Positions 12,551-24,545 of a stretch of 64,000 nucleotides of DNA are shown here, one piece after another. Source of the DNA: Bretschneidera sinensis (lineage: Eukaryota; Streptophyta; Magnoliopsida; Brassicales; Akaniaceae). The notes under the pieces are model-generated. The model was not told where the DNA came from, searched no databases, and saw only the letters and a list, made by a program, of their open reading frames with translations. The translations under genes and the position numbers were made by a program. The stretch's first letter is position 1, and every line of letters begins with the position of its first letter. The DNA lies in assembly GCA_023935145.1 (NCBI GenBank), contig CM043704.1:94079873-94143872 (forward strand), read 5' to 3'.

Positions 12551-15500
12551 TTACCATGGGGCATCAACCTCCTCCTGAAACCTAAGTATATGCCTCTCAG
12601 CAGTCACCTTCAGGGACTCTATCTCGACATCATGCCTTCCCTTTGCCTCTTTCAATTTCAAAAGCTTCGATTCGATTGTTTTCATATCCTCTTTTGCTCG
12701 AGCTTTCTTTAGAATAATCTCTCTGTACCTCTGTGATTCTGCAGCCTCTTCTGATTCAAATGCAAGGCTTGTTATCCTGTTCAACCGAGCACGTATAAAT
12801 CCAGCATTCATGCCCAAAAGCTCGAAGCCTTTCAACGTTTTATCCCAAAGCACATAATTCGCTTGAGAGGTGGAAATGTTGCTTGCTCTAATGGCCTCCG
12901 CAATGTTAACAGTCTGGGTAATTATTTCTGCAGCTAACTTATGATTTATACTCTTGAGAAGATCTTTGTGCAGAAATGAGTTCTGGCTGCAGCAGATCTC
13001 GTAGTATTTGGTCCTATGGTGATCGGAGAGGTCAGAGTCAATACTCAAACCATCCACAAGAATGGTGAAACCATCTATACCTCGGATGCCTTCGAAACTA
13101 TCAGAGCCAAGACTCTTGGTGTCCTTCTCAGACCGGTCAGCTACGTGGCCATAATCAGTGTCTACTACCATCAGACTGTTATTTTTAATATTTTCCAGTG
13201 AAAGGTCTAGTGGAAAAGGCTCCAAACACTCAGCTCTTTTACTGGTCTTGGTATCGGTATTCTTCTCCATGGGAGCTTTGGATTGTTTTTCCATGTTCAG
13301 GGGAAACGTGAATAGATTAAAACCAACTTTGTTGAACCATTTTATAAATTATAAAGAAACAAACATAAAGAAAACAACATACCAGAACTTATTGGTTTTG
13401 CATGAGGGTCAAAATTTATTAAGGGAAAACCCCCATCAGCTTCATTTGAATCATATGCTCTCACTATGTACACCTACAATAACGAAGTAAGAAGCAACAA
13501 TTAAAATCAAAACCAAACCTCACTCACACAGGGGATGGGAGAGAATTACCTCTTGTTGTGTAGCCCAAATTGTTTTTTTTTTTTTTTATAAAAAAACGAA
13601 TAAATGTAGAAAAGATCTGGTATTGCTGTAGAAATTTTGTAGACCAGACTCAACAATTTACATAAAAAGGGGAGAAAATAAAGCCCTTTCTGAAGAGAAG
13701 ATCTTTCAGATCCAATATATCCAAATGGATTAATTATTAATTTGGAGTAACAGTTTTCTGAATGCCACGAGCTACTTCTATTATTATTACTTCTTCAAAA
13801 ACATGGGCTAGAAATCCTTATCTATGATAACTTCACCAGCATCCTATTCTCTAAGCCAAGAAAATCGCATATCACACACTCTTTAAGAAATTTGTTTTGG
13901 GAAGCAATCTCAAGACTTTTTGTTGCTTCTACATCTTTAATTCTTTCTAAATATGAGGCATTGAACAAAATAGTAATCAAGAATTTATGAGAAGCACATG
14001 AAAACAGAATTAAAATGGTACCTTAAACTTTGTAAGACTGACTAAATGGAAAACTAGAACATCACCCTTAAGTAATTCATGTGCATCAGAGAACTTTTTC
14101 CATCCACCACTAAATGCAGTCCTTCCTGCAATATAATTTGTTTTGTACTCTTCCCCACTTTCATCTTCCAAAATAACAGTCGTATCGTGCCTTGGCATAT
14201 GCAATTTGCAGAAATGCATGGGAAGATGCTGTAATCAAAGAAGTTAGAACATAGTGTACAGCACAGGGATTCTTGAATTTAAAACAGAAATTCAGGCTTA
14301 CCAGCCAAAATACACAAGAAACATTTGATCTGACCATAGTTTTCAGAAAGCTAGGGAATCTCTCAGAAAGATTTGCTCGAAGCTCTTCGGCTCTCTCTAT
14401 CACGAAAGACTTTTCTTGAACATGGCCATAGAATTTGTCGACTATGGCTCTCTTATGCCTACAGCTGTGTATGTATATTGAAAAGAGTGTAGATATAACA
14501 AAACAATTCAGCTTGTTATTCATTAAGGAATTAAGATAAAATCACTGACCTCCTTGTTTCTCGTGTATCATCACATACTACCTGCTCAAAGAAGTCACAA
14601 GATTTTCCCATCAATTCAACATATTTGGATTTGTTAAACATTGAAATCATCTAAATTGCTTAACGAATACACATGAGAGATTGAACGTTTCAGACAGTCC
14701 ATGCAAGATAACCAGGAAAACAGCTAATTAAGTTCAATCAAGCCTGGTTAATCAGTTCTGAAGGACTCAATTTTTTGGCAATAAGGTGTCAATATCTAGA
14801 TGCTCTTGATCACCATATGAAGGATGAAGGGTTAACAGAGTTCAAAATGGTATCAAGTTTATTCTTGGCTGCACCCAATTGACCCCTAAAACAAATTATA
14901 GAGAGGCGAAAGCAACAGAAAAACACAGCAAAAAGTTAGGGATAAAGCTGAAGCCTACTTAGAGGGCTGTTTCCATTTGTCAATTCTGTGTATCATTAAT
15001 CAGAAAAACAAAAGTGAGTAACAAAATTATGGAATCAAGAGGAAAAGCAAAGAGCTGAAACAAGCAGGATTAATAAAGAAAAACCCAACAATAACTTATC
15101 TTTTATCTCCAAAAAAATAAATCATTTAGTCACCAATCTTCAATGAGACAAGGGTCTTAGAAAACAATAATCTCAAGTTACTGTCTGAATTTCAATTTTG
15201 AAGAAACATAAAGGGGTAAAACAACAAGGAAGAATATTCTCACTTGTTGAGCTTCATTTGTAAGATCCAATGGCTCCTCACCAATCTGGGACAGGTTTAT
15301 CTCGGCCTCCAGTGATTCCCTCTGCTGAATCTAGCAGTGACCAAACAGATTCACAGTGATCAATATACATAATCAGACAGGGAAATGAAAAGATAGAGAG
15401 AGAGAAACTGACCATGGGGCAAAAATCAGAGGTGGTTTGGTCGGAGAGAGAAGAAAGCTGAAGTGTAAGGAGTTGATCTTGTTTGTCGTCCATGTAACGC

Positions 15501-15580
15501 TGTCTGGATGGCTCTCGTCTGAAGTTTGCTGTTTTTCTTTTACTTTGTTCACCTTTCCTGTTTCTCTTCGCTGATGACAT
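12551..15580 (-). CDS. B3 copy B: B3 domain protein with long C-terminal domain (Os01g0234100-like)
   Basis: Seven exons on the minus strand: 15580-15413, 15330-15244, 14581-14550, 14458-14302, 14228-14022, 13473-13383 and 13326-12551. They give a 505-aa product with no in-frame stop. Residues 1-60 are basic (KRNRKGEQSKRK), a possible nuclear signal. The B3 domain spans about 130-225 (ERFPSFLKTMVRSNVSCVFWL, then TAFSGGWKKFSDAHELLKGD, ending VYIVRAYD). From about 330 to the end is a second domain: IDSDLSDHHRTKYYEICCSQ, a helical segment, WDKTLKGFELLGMNAGFIRA, then a coiled coil rich in E, K and R that ends EEVDAPW. This architecture matches plant proteins named after rice Os01g0234100. It is presumably a nuclear DNA-binding regulator. 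Copy C lies head-to-tail just upstream, 596 bp away. Confidence 0.9.
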
Positions 15581-16176
15581 TAATAAGAAATGTACAAATG
15601 GCAATTTAAAAACAATTACGCTGTTAGGCAAATATGGTGTTTGGGTTATTTTGATATTTCGCAAAAGAACTCAAAATTTTATGTTAACGGGCTTAGAGAT
15701 AAAATCCTTCAATAATTAAACGAAAAATATTATTTTCTAAAAGAAAGATTATAATATCTTAAAGATTTTCTTAGATGGGTTTTTTAAGTGGTAGTGACTA
15801 TAAATTAGAAAATAAAAATTTTATTTCCTTGATATTAACGATGCTTGCTATAATCCATACATCTGAGATGAAATTGTAAATCTTTTTCACTGTAAGAGTG
15901 TAGAAGAGACAAATCAATTGTTAATAGATAACTCTATCAACAGAGAATAACCATACTGAAATACAATATTTGTTCTGCAACTTCCAATAAGTTTTTCCAG
16001 TGCTTACAGGCAGCTCTATCATATTCATAGATAACTCCAAAACTAACAGAAAATTATCGCACTGGAATCTAATATGTTTCCTATGTTAGTAAACAGATGT
16101 ATGTCGATTGATAAGTCCTATATGTTCAACCAATAGCCAAAATGTTATCCACCAACAGTGTTCAAAAGGTTTCTCA
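15581..16176. other. Spacer between B3 copies B and C
   Basis: A 596-bp interval between the start codon of copy B and the stop codon of copy C. It must hold both the promoter of B and the 3' UTR of C. I see no repeat or other gene in it. The short spacing fits a tandem duplication. Confidence 0.6.
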
Positions 16177-19028
16177 TCACCATGGAGCATTGACCTCTTC
16201 TTCAAACATAAGCTTATGCCTCTCAGCATTAACTTTCAGATCCTCAATCTCATCCCCAAGCTTTTGGGCCCTCGCTTCTAATTCCGAAAGCTTTGATTCA
16301 AGAATTCTCATCTTCTTTTTGGCATGAGCTCGCTCAAATTTAGCTTCTTCATATCTCTTTGATTCCATAGAACCTTTTGACTCGAAAGCAAGGTTTTGAA
16401 GCTGGTTCACTCTAGCGCGTAAAAACCTGACATTCATGCCCAAGAGCTCAAAGGCACTCAAAGTTTTGTCCCAAGCCACATAACTGCCTCGTGGAGTGGA
16501 AAGATTGCAAGTTTTAATGGCATCTGCAATGTTAATGGTCTTGGAAATTATTTCAGCAGCCAACTTAACATCAATATTCTTGAGAAGGTGGTCATGCAGA
16601 TTTGATCTCTGTGAGCAGCAAAGATCATAGTACTTTGTCCTAAGCTGTTCAGAGAGCTCAGAATCTATAGCAAACCCGTTCACGACAATACTGAATTTCT
16701 CAAAACTAGGCAGTGGATTGAAACTTGCAGCAATTTTTGATAACGATTTGATGTGTTCCGCATTGTTTGAGCCAAAACCCTCATCCCCCGTCTGATTTTC
16801 TTCAGGCCTAATACTAGAGCTGGATAAAATCGATCTCCTTCTAACATTGTCCCAATGAATATCTAATGGAAGAGGCCGTGAATGCCTATTTCCTGCATAT
16901 ATATTTTTTTAAGTTTAATAGTTAAGAGAAACCCTGAAAGGATCAAAGAGAATAATTTGCAGACCTACCGTTTAAACAGTTGAGCAGCAAAAAAGCTAAG
17001 CAAATTGACTTACCACCTGTTTGTTTTGCATGAACATCTAAGCTCAGAAGGCCTAGAGCCCCATCTACTTCACCTAAGTAATTGGCTCTCACAATATACA
17101 CCTGTAAAATTGGGAAGATAGATGGCAAGCAATTATAAAAAGTTTGAAAAACAAACAGATTTCAACCATAGAAATCTATGAATTTGACCCCTGGAAAAGA
17201 GGATTAGATTTCTTTTGCTCTTGGAATATTGGGTTTTGCATTACCGACTCAATAAATCCAGAAAAATCAAAGTTTCAACTTGAAAAACTAAAACTGACCA
17301 TTGTAATCCATTTATTTTATGTTTCTTTTTCCATTCAGACAAACTAAAATCATATGATAAAAATAAATAGAAACATATAATAAAACAACCATGCAAAGTA
17401 TCTTTCTCCATTCTTTTTCATACCACTCACAGTACTCCACTTGTATAAACAAAACTTGATTTTGTAAAGCCATCTCAAAATTTCTGTATTCCCTGAATTC
17501 CTCTTCACAGTTATCTTTGTTACTTCCTAGCACAAACAAAAAGGTCCAAAAGGGTACCTTAAACTTGGAAGGCTTAACCAAATGGAAAACTAGAGCATCA
17601 TCAGCGAGTAATTTGTGATCTTCAGAGTACTTCTTCCATCCACCACTCAGTGACCTTCTTTCCGGAAGAAAATTTGTTCTATATTCTTTTCCACTTTCAT
17701 CCACCAAGATTATTGTTGTGTCGTGCTCCGGTATATTCAAATTGCAAAATTGCCTTGGTATTGTCTGCCAACAAAGAAATTAGTTCATCCAAAAACCTCT
17801 CCAGGATTTCAAACTTTGTCAGATTCTTAGCTCAAGATACAATTTTGGGCTTACCAGCTGAAAGCCATTAATAACATTGGAATGTAGCATAAGCTTAACA
17901 AAGCTAGGGAATTCAGCTGCTAGATTTGCTTGAACTTCTTTTGCTCTCTCCATGACAGAAGACTTTGCTTGAACCTCTTCTGCTAGCCTCATGACAGAAT
18001 ACTTAGCCTTGATATGATCATAGGAGCCATAGTTCCTAGCCCTTTTGCGTTTACAGTATAAAAGACGAACTGGGTCAGATTCACTTCAAGATACATTAAT
18101 TTCTTATCAATTGAAAGTTTGAAACAAATTAGAAAGGCATTGCATAAAAATTACAAACCTTACAAAGTTCAGAGGATTATCATAAGTTTCCTGTTAAAAA
18201 AATTACAAAGAATCTCTCAATATTTTGTCAACGAGTCAACAGAAAACAATAATATACCATCAAAGGCACTCAAACAATGGGATTTTTCGATCATGCAACC
18301 AAATAAGCAACAGAAACATACAAAGAAAAAATGGGTATAGCTAGAACCTGTATAAAAATTCCAGGATATACGAACCCAGTTGGCGAAAACAAATATATGT
18401 AATTTTGGGCTACAAGGTACCATTTTCCATATAAGACTCGAAAATAATCAGTGTGGACCGTGGATATTGCCAAACATGAAAAGAAGGACAGAGACTAAAT
18501 CTGATCCTGGCTTGGCCCTTAAAGCAAACACTAACCAGACAAAAGAATTATGTAATCAGTCAGATGTTTGCAACCAAAACATCATAGAGAAAGTGTAAAA
18601 GTAAAACACGGCAAAAGGGTTATCAAGCGCATTAAGCTTATCAGCTTAAAACCTTCTAGATACAAACAATTTGGTAATTTCACAAATTTTACAAGTTTGG
18701 TTGAAAAAAAAATACATTAACTTTCTTGGTTTTATATGTTGGATTCAACGGCCTTTTGCCTGCATGAAGAAACTGCTCTTTCTTGCTCTTCAGTGCCTCT
18801 CCCTCCTCAATCTGCCAATGAACAGAAGTAATCCACAATCACTAAGTCATTATATGCAAGACCATAATATGCGTATACAGAGAAAAGAGAGAAGAGTACA
18901 AGAGATTGGCGTAGAGAAAACTCGGAAATAGTTAAACGGTCATCTTCATCTGACTCTAGTTGTATGAATTCCTCTTTAATCGTCTTCATGTTCTTCGTGA
19001 ATTGCCGCCTCTCTTGAGCCACTTCCAT
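16177..19028 (-). CDS. B3 copy C: B3 domain protein with long C-terminal domain
   Basis: Minus-strand exons 19028-18900, 18811-18722, 18190-18159 (32 nt), 18041-17855, 17764-17558, 17101-17014 and 16892-16177 join in frame to a 482-aa product. The first exon encodes an acidic and basic helix (MEVAQERRQFTKNMKTIKEE). The B3 domain is at about residues 128-224 (EFPSFVKLMLHSNVINGFQL; RRSLSGGWKKYSEDHKLLAD; VYIVRANY). The C-terminal domain, about 305-482, is collinear with that of copy B and ends EEVNAPW. Two oddities: exon 4 carries a 39-nt internal tandem duplication just before the B3 domain, and its acceptor has moved because the usual TGTAG site reads TGTAA. FQL replaces FWL at the end of B3 exon 4. 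Probably a functional nuclear regulator, diverged from B. Confidence 0.88.
17913..17990 (-). repeat. 39-nt in-frame tandem duplication in B3 copy C
   Basis: On the coding strand exon 4 reads KYSVMRLAEEVQA followed by KSSVMERAKEVQA, two 13-residue units of 39 nt each. Copies A, B and D have a single unit here (for example YAIERAEQVQS in A). The repeat lengthens the helix that leads into the B3 domain without disturbing frame. Confidence 0.8.
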
Positions 19029-22000
19029 GATATCGCTATAATACCCACTTAAAAAGTTACTAATTACCACATTTATATACATTCATACTGACACAAGTAC
19101 TACGTAGAGGGATAAATGTTCAAGTATTTCGTAGAAATTTTCTTGCTTAACCGTTAGATTGCCACCATCTGGGAGCATGAAAGAGCTAGATGGAAAGTTT
19201 CTTTCCTTTTCTTTTACTTATAGGATATTTCTAAGTTTTTGCATTAACATATTTTTACCAAATTTTATACGAAAGCTCTGGGCTCTGTGTCAATGGTAAT
19301 TCATATATTAAAATTTGGAGATATTTCGTATCAACTATTGACATTATTATAAACATGATTGTCAATCCCTCCAATATTATATAACATTATCGTTTAATTC
19401 AATTTTATATATCTTTATTACAAAGGTTGAAAATATGATTTTAGTAGTCCATTTTTTTTTTTAAGTTGTAAAGAAACAACTTTTATGCTGGAAATATAAT
19501 TCTTTTTTATTATTAATTTATCCCTCAATGTATAAGTTGCGTTGTGTTCTAATTTTTCTAAAACTAAAATACTCGTGATTATCTTTAAAACATCGATAAA
19601 GTAAAGAAAATCTTAAAAGTAAAAAATTATATACCCAAAGATGAAACCTACTCGTGGCCGTCGAAGCCTGTCAAAGAGTGTGATCTACCCCGTCTTTTCT
19701 GATGACGATTCACTATCAAAATTTGCAGGTATGCTGAAAATTCAATTTTCGACTTAGTAGTAGTGTTACTTTTCGATAAAAGTCACCGGAAAGCACAAAA
19801 TCTAAAAAAATGTACTTTAATCAACGAAGGGGTGACACGTGAGGGCGGAGACTCTAGGGAAGATGGTGAAACTGGGTTTCATACTATAGATTTCGGCAAG
19901 CTTTTTCCAACGATAATGGAAATGCACTTTTTTTACCACCACTTAACTTGATATTGCAAGAAATATCCAAAAGTGAAAAAAATAAAATCAATAAATTTAA
20001 TGAATTATCTAACTACCTAGAAAATTTAATTCTCGAAAGAATTATGGTCCAAAAAAATTAGGGTACAATGTTAATTTACATTTACACCGGGTATATTAGC
20101 AATCTCAATTAAAAAACAAAAAATTAATTTTAAATGAAATATTATTATATTTATACTAAAAAAACATAAGGTATATTAAATAGCTTTGAAATTTTTTTAG
20201 AGAGATTCTGAGATGTCCTTATTAATGCTTTTAATTTACCCCACTCATAAATGGATCTATATAGGAATAAAGGGAGACTTTGAGATTTTTCTATTATTAA
20301 TGAGATGCCTCGCTAACAATTTCAAAGAGCCTTCACAATGTCGTTGTTGATGTTGTGAGTGTCCTATACGTGAATCAGACATAAACATCGGTTTATGTCA
20401 ATCATCAAGCAAGATCTACCTCATAGCTTCACCCACCGTACCATATGAGAGAACTCGAATTATCTATACATTTTTAATAAGCAGAAAGAACTTTAATCAT
20501 TTCGTTAAACTTTCAATTAATTGTAATATTTAAAATTTTAATTAAATCATAGTCTAACATTGTTACGAGAACTTTCCACGTGATTTCACTATTTAGAGGT
20601 TAAAAAAATTGAGTCAGTTTGAGGCTGACTTTTTCTTTTTGGCTAAACCAGGTTGGACTGACTAGGAACTATGATTTTATTACTATTTTAATGAGCGGGT
20701 CTCAAATTTGTTATGAGAACTTTCCGAGTGATTTCTTTATGATAATGGCTAAGATATTGAGCCAGCCACTTTCAGCTGACTTAACTATGATTTTGTTTTT
20801 GTCAAAAAGAAGAAAAAAAATACTGATTTTGTCAATATTCAATGTAATAAGTATAATTAATTAGCAAATAAGAAAAGAAAGAATAAGGAGTTAATTATTA
20901 TTTCCCATTGTGATTTTCACTTAAGATTTTGTATATGAAGCACTCAAATTTCATGGTTCCATGTGAGAAAAGAATTCATTTTCAACAGTCTCTAAACTAG
21001 GAAATTTTTATATTAATTTCTTCTTAATGGAATCAAAATTTTAGTTGCGCATATATGCATAAAATATTTTTTATTAGGTAAATTACAAAAACCTCTCTTG
21101 AGGTGACATATAATTACACAGATTTTTTTTTTTACATTTTTTAAAACATCATTTACACCTTTTGATAGAAGAGTTTAATCGTATAAAATCAAATTTAATT
21201 TTTCCTATCGGAAAATGTCTATGTAATTATACGTTACTTCAATGAAGTCTATATAGTTTATTCTTTTTTTTTTATGGAGTTTCTTTGTAAAAATAATTTA
21301 TAGTACGGAGTTTGTTTATAATGATGATAATGCACATATACCTTAAAATTATTCCCAGTAATATTCTCATAAAAAATTATTCTCAATAATAAAAGCACTT
21401 AACTATTAATGTAATGATAAGAAAATAAAAGTGAATTGATATTTTTATAATAATATCAGTTGAAGTGAAAGGTAATTAATTGAAGGTTTTCTTTTAACTT
21501 TGAAAAGAATAATGATTATAAAAAAAAAGGAAAAGAAAGAGTAAATAATTTACCCAAAATGATTTTTTTTAGCGAATAGCCATGCCACAAAGATTTTTTT
21601 TATGAATTTTTTAAACCAGACAGATATAGATAGCATGTTTTTAACTCACTCGAAAATATAAATTTAATATGATGCGCGTAAACTAACTTTAGATACTATT
21701 TTATTGTTTAACCAAAAAACTTGCTGAGTATTACTTAAAACAACCTTATTATATCTTCTTCTTTTCATTTTTCAATTTTATTTAAGTATTTTGTGATCCC
21801 AAATTTGAGTAAGAGATCATCTGAATATTTATATAAAAAAAATCAAAGATAGTCTCTCATCGGTTTTAACTCAAAACTTTTAGTACATTGGACTTTTTTT
21901 CGGATTTTCACGTCACTAATATCCATAACATAGCTTTAGGTCGTGTGCGAGATCATATTGAAAGAAATCATATGATTTCCACGACCCAATAACCATTATT

Positions 22001-22382
22001 TCTCTTTAAGAAGAAAATGGATAATTTTCTCTCTCTAGATTGTCTCTTTCTCTGTTTTTTCTTTATGTTATTTTCATTTCCAGCAGCTTTAAAATATATA
22101 AGAAAATGGAGGAATTGTGTTTTTTTATTACCATTAAACTTGTATTCAAATATATTTTGGACGCGTTGGGCCGCCAATCATAGACGCCCAACTCGACCAA
22201 AAATCCAACAAATTAGAAAAAGAAAATACTAATATCAAAATTTACCATTTAATCAATAACAACTATCAATTTACATAAAGAATTTTATTATACTAATACC
22301 ATTCATATACAATAAAATATTCACCAGTTGATGTAATTAACCAGCCTATTTAAGATTCTCTTTCAGTCTCTCAAATACTTCA
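19029..22382. other. Intergenic spacer upstream of B3 copy C
   Basis: About 3.3 kb of AT-rich DNA without a supported gene. The first few hundred bases should contain the copy C promoter. A foldback repeat lies at about 21092-21252. Frames at 19763-19951, 20619-20864 and 22017-22232 are short, have no recognisable product and look random. Confidence 0.6.
21092..21252. repeat. Foldback MITE-like repeat
   Basis: The left arm, CTCTTGAGGTGACATATAAT, and the right arm near ATTATACGTTACTTCAATGA are imperfect inverted repeats, enclosing an AT-rich centre. The AATTACAAAAACC and GTTTATTC flanks are the kind of edges seen for short non-autonomous DNA elements. Confidence 0.55.
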
Positions 22383-22850
22383 TTTCAAAAGTTCTTGTCT
22401 CTGCTTCTGCTGGAGTGAGCTCAAGTTTAGCTTCTCTTTACATCTTTGATTCTATATAACTAATTAATTACCAATGTTCCTTTTGATTTGCATGATCAGC
22501 TAAAGTCATGAGACTGACAGCTCCATCGACTGCACTTAAACTATTTTCTCTCACTATGTACACCTGCATAAGGAGATCAAGGAGTAGTCAACCATCAAGT
22601 AAACTCCATTTCAATCAAGGCTTGCAGTAAAAAGATGCATAATTTAGACTGAAAAAAATCAACATGGCAAGTAATGAGATAAAAGTTTCTTTTCTTCATA
22701 TATAGAAAAGAGAAAGAGGAACAAATATTAAAGCCAAATTCAAAATCACAAGCAAAATTCAACACTAGACTACTACTATCTAGTTGTATTTTATACTCGC
22801 GTAGCTGGTGAGTGTTAGTTAGATAAATCAAAATTAGATCGATGAAGTTT

Positions 22851-23070
22851 TGGTTTAATAGTTAAAGTTGAGGTCTTGAGAATACAAAATATAAGGTTTG
22901 ACTCTCATGATATGTGAGTTATTGTCTAATTTTATATTGGTTATTTCTCACACTTAGTGGTTAAGGTTGAGACCTTGTAAATACAATAGATCTAAAGTTC
23001 GATTGCCACAGTAAGTAGATTATTGTCCGATTTTATATCAATTATTTATCTAATTTTATATCGGGTTACT
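22851..23070 (+). mobile_element. Dimeric tRNA-related SINE-like repeat
   Basis: Two head-to-tail units each carry an A-box-like and a B-box-like motif at tRNA spacing. Unit 1 has TGGTTTAATAG at 22851 and GGTTTGACTCTC near 22895. Unit 2 has TAGTGGTTAAGG near 22955 and AGTTCGATTGCC near 22996. Each is followed by GTCTAATTTTATAT or GTCCGATTTTATAT. It sits in the intron between the last two exons of B3 copy D, antisense to it. Neither unit folds obviously as a working tRNA. Confidence 0.55.
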
Positions 23071-23599
23071 GTCATCCCACTAAAAAAAAATCTACAGATA
23101 AGTTGAATATACAAAGAGTTCCTTATAATAAGATTAAAATGTTTTACCTTAAAATTGCAGGGCTTGATCAACTGAAAAACTAAAACATCTCTCTCGCGCA
23201 ATTTGTGTTGAACTGAAAATCTTCTCCATCCACCACTCAACCCTGTCCTTTCCGCTAAGTAAATTGTTTCATACTTGTCTTTGTTTTCATCGACCAAAGT
23301 AACTATTGTGTCATAACCTGGCAAATGCATATTGCAAAACCTCCGAGGAAGGCTCTGCCATAAACAATGTCGATTCATATATATATTTCAACCTAACGCT
23401 CAGATAAATTGTAGGACTATGCGTATTGTTTGGGTATATATGGTACCTTGTACATAGTACTAAGGGTTATTATTGTAATTTTATATTTTCTCTGAATATA
23501 AATCTAAGTGCTTAAACCCTAATTAAGGTAAAGGTTTCTCAAACTCTATATGAGTATATGGTATCAAAGCAAGAGAAATTCTTACGGTGTAAAACTCAT

Positions 23600-23748
23600 A
23601 TTTACATCGGAGTGAAACTTGACTGATAATTTGAGAACTTTAATGGTAATATTAATTGAGTATGTACAGATGTTATCAATGAAATTCTCAAAAATTAACA
23701 GTTAAGTTTCCACTCCGTTATAAATATGAATTTTATACCCGATGCAAA
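23600..23748. repeat. Foldback MITE-like repeat, family 1 second copy
   Basis: Shares the central ATTAATTGAGTATGTACAGA word and the TTTACA...CGATGCAAA edges with the copy at 9608-9758. It lies between exons 4 and 5 of B3 copy D. Confidence 0.6.
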
Positions 23749-24376
23749 TAAAAATTCATCATCAAAGTAATGGCATTGGTAAAGTCAACTTAAAACATTC
23801 AATTTTGTCTTTAAACCTTTTAAGCTGACTTTAAACTATTACCAAACAACGCTAGTAACTCTGAAAAAATTAATTTATTGTTCTAAAATCCCTAGTTTAA
23901 CCTCCAACACCGGTTGAAAAGAAAAAAGAACAAAATTAGTGTGAGGATAAAGCACTAGGAAGAAAAAGTTAAGGGAAAAAATGGAGAATATTGGATTTCC
24001 TGGATTTTCCTCTTACGTGCAAATCACAATCCATTTGAGAAATTGAAAAGTGAAAAGTAAAATCAAATACTCTATCTTTCTATTTTTACGTTATCTCTAC
24101 CAATCACATCGATAATAAAAAATAAAATAAAATAAAAAAAGAAAAAAAATTAATACTCACGAGTGAAAGATAGTGACCATCCATGGTCATGAGAGAGAAA
24201 GAAGAGAGAGATTCATGGATGATTAAGACCTCACCCGGAGTATAAATTAGCTATTTTCGAGTATGTAATAATTTCTGGTTTGATAGAAAAAAAGAAAAAA
24301 ATGAAAAGAAATATGAAAATATGAAGAAAAAAATAGTCTATTTTACTTTTCACTTCCGAATCGGAAGATTTTTTGG

Positions 24377-24545
24377 ATCTAAACCCAATTGGTTAGAGTA
24401 GTTGAAAGCTTCACTAGTAATCTTAGAAACTTTACTGGTAATGTTAATTTCTGGGTCTCACACCTATATTGACGTTATCAATAAAGCTTTTCAAAATTAC
24501 CAGTGAAGTTTTCAGCTGGTCTAAACATTGGATTTAGACTCAAAC
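24377..24545. repeat. Foldback MITE-like repeat, family 2 copy
   Basis: The inverted edges carry GGATCTAAACCCAATTGG and its approximate inverse CTAAACATTGGATTTAGACT. The centre has GTTAATTTCTGGGTCTCACA and TGACGTTATCAATAAA. A diverged copy with the same order of motifs is at about 60951-61095. It lies within the intron between exons 4 and 5 of B3 copy D. Confidence 0.55.

Noticed and set aside
17312..17740. 142-aa minus-strand open frame taken as one exon
   Set aside because: Only 17558-17740 is coding (B3 exon 5). The rest is intron read-through after a GT donor; the next exon starts at 17101.
22951..23010. tRNA gene candidate
   Set aside because: A- and B-box words are present, but I see no matching acceptor stem, and the unit is duplicated in tandem as in a SINE.
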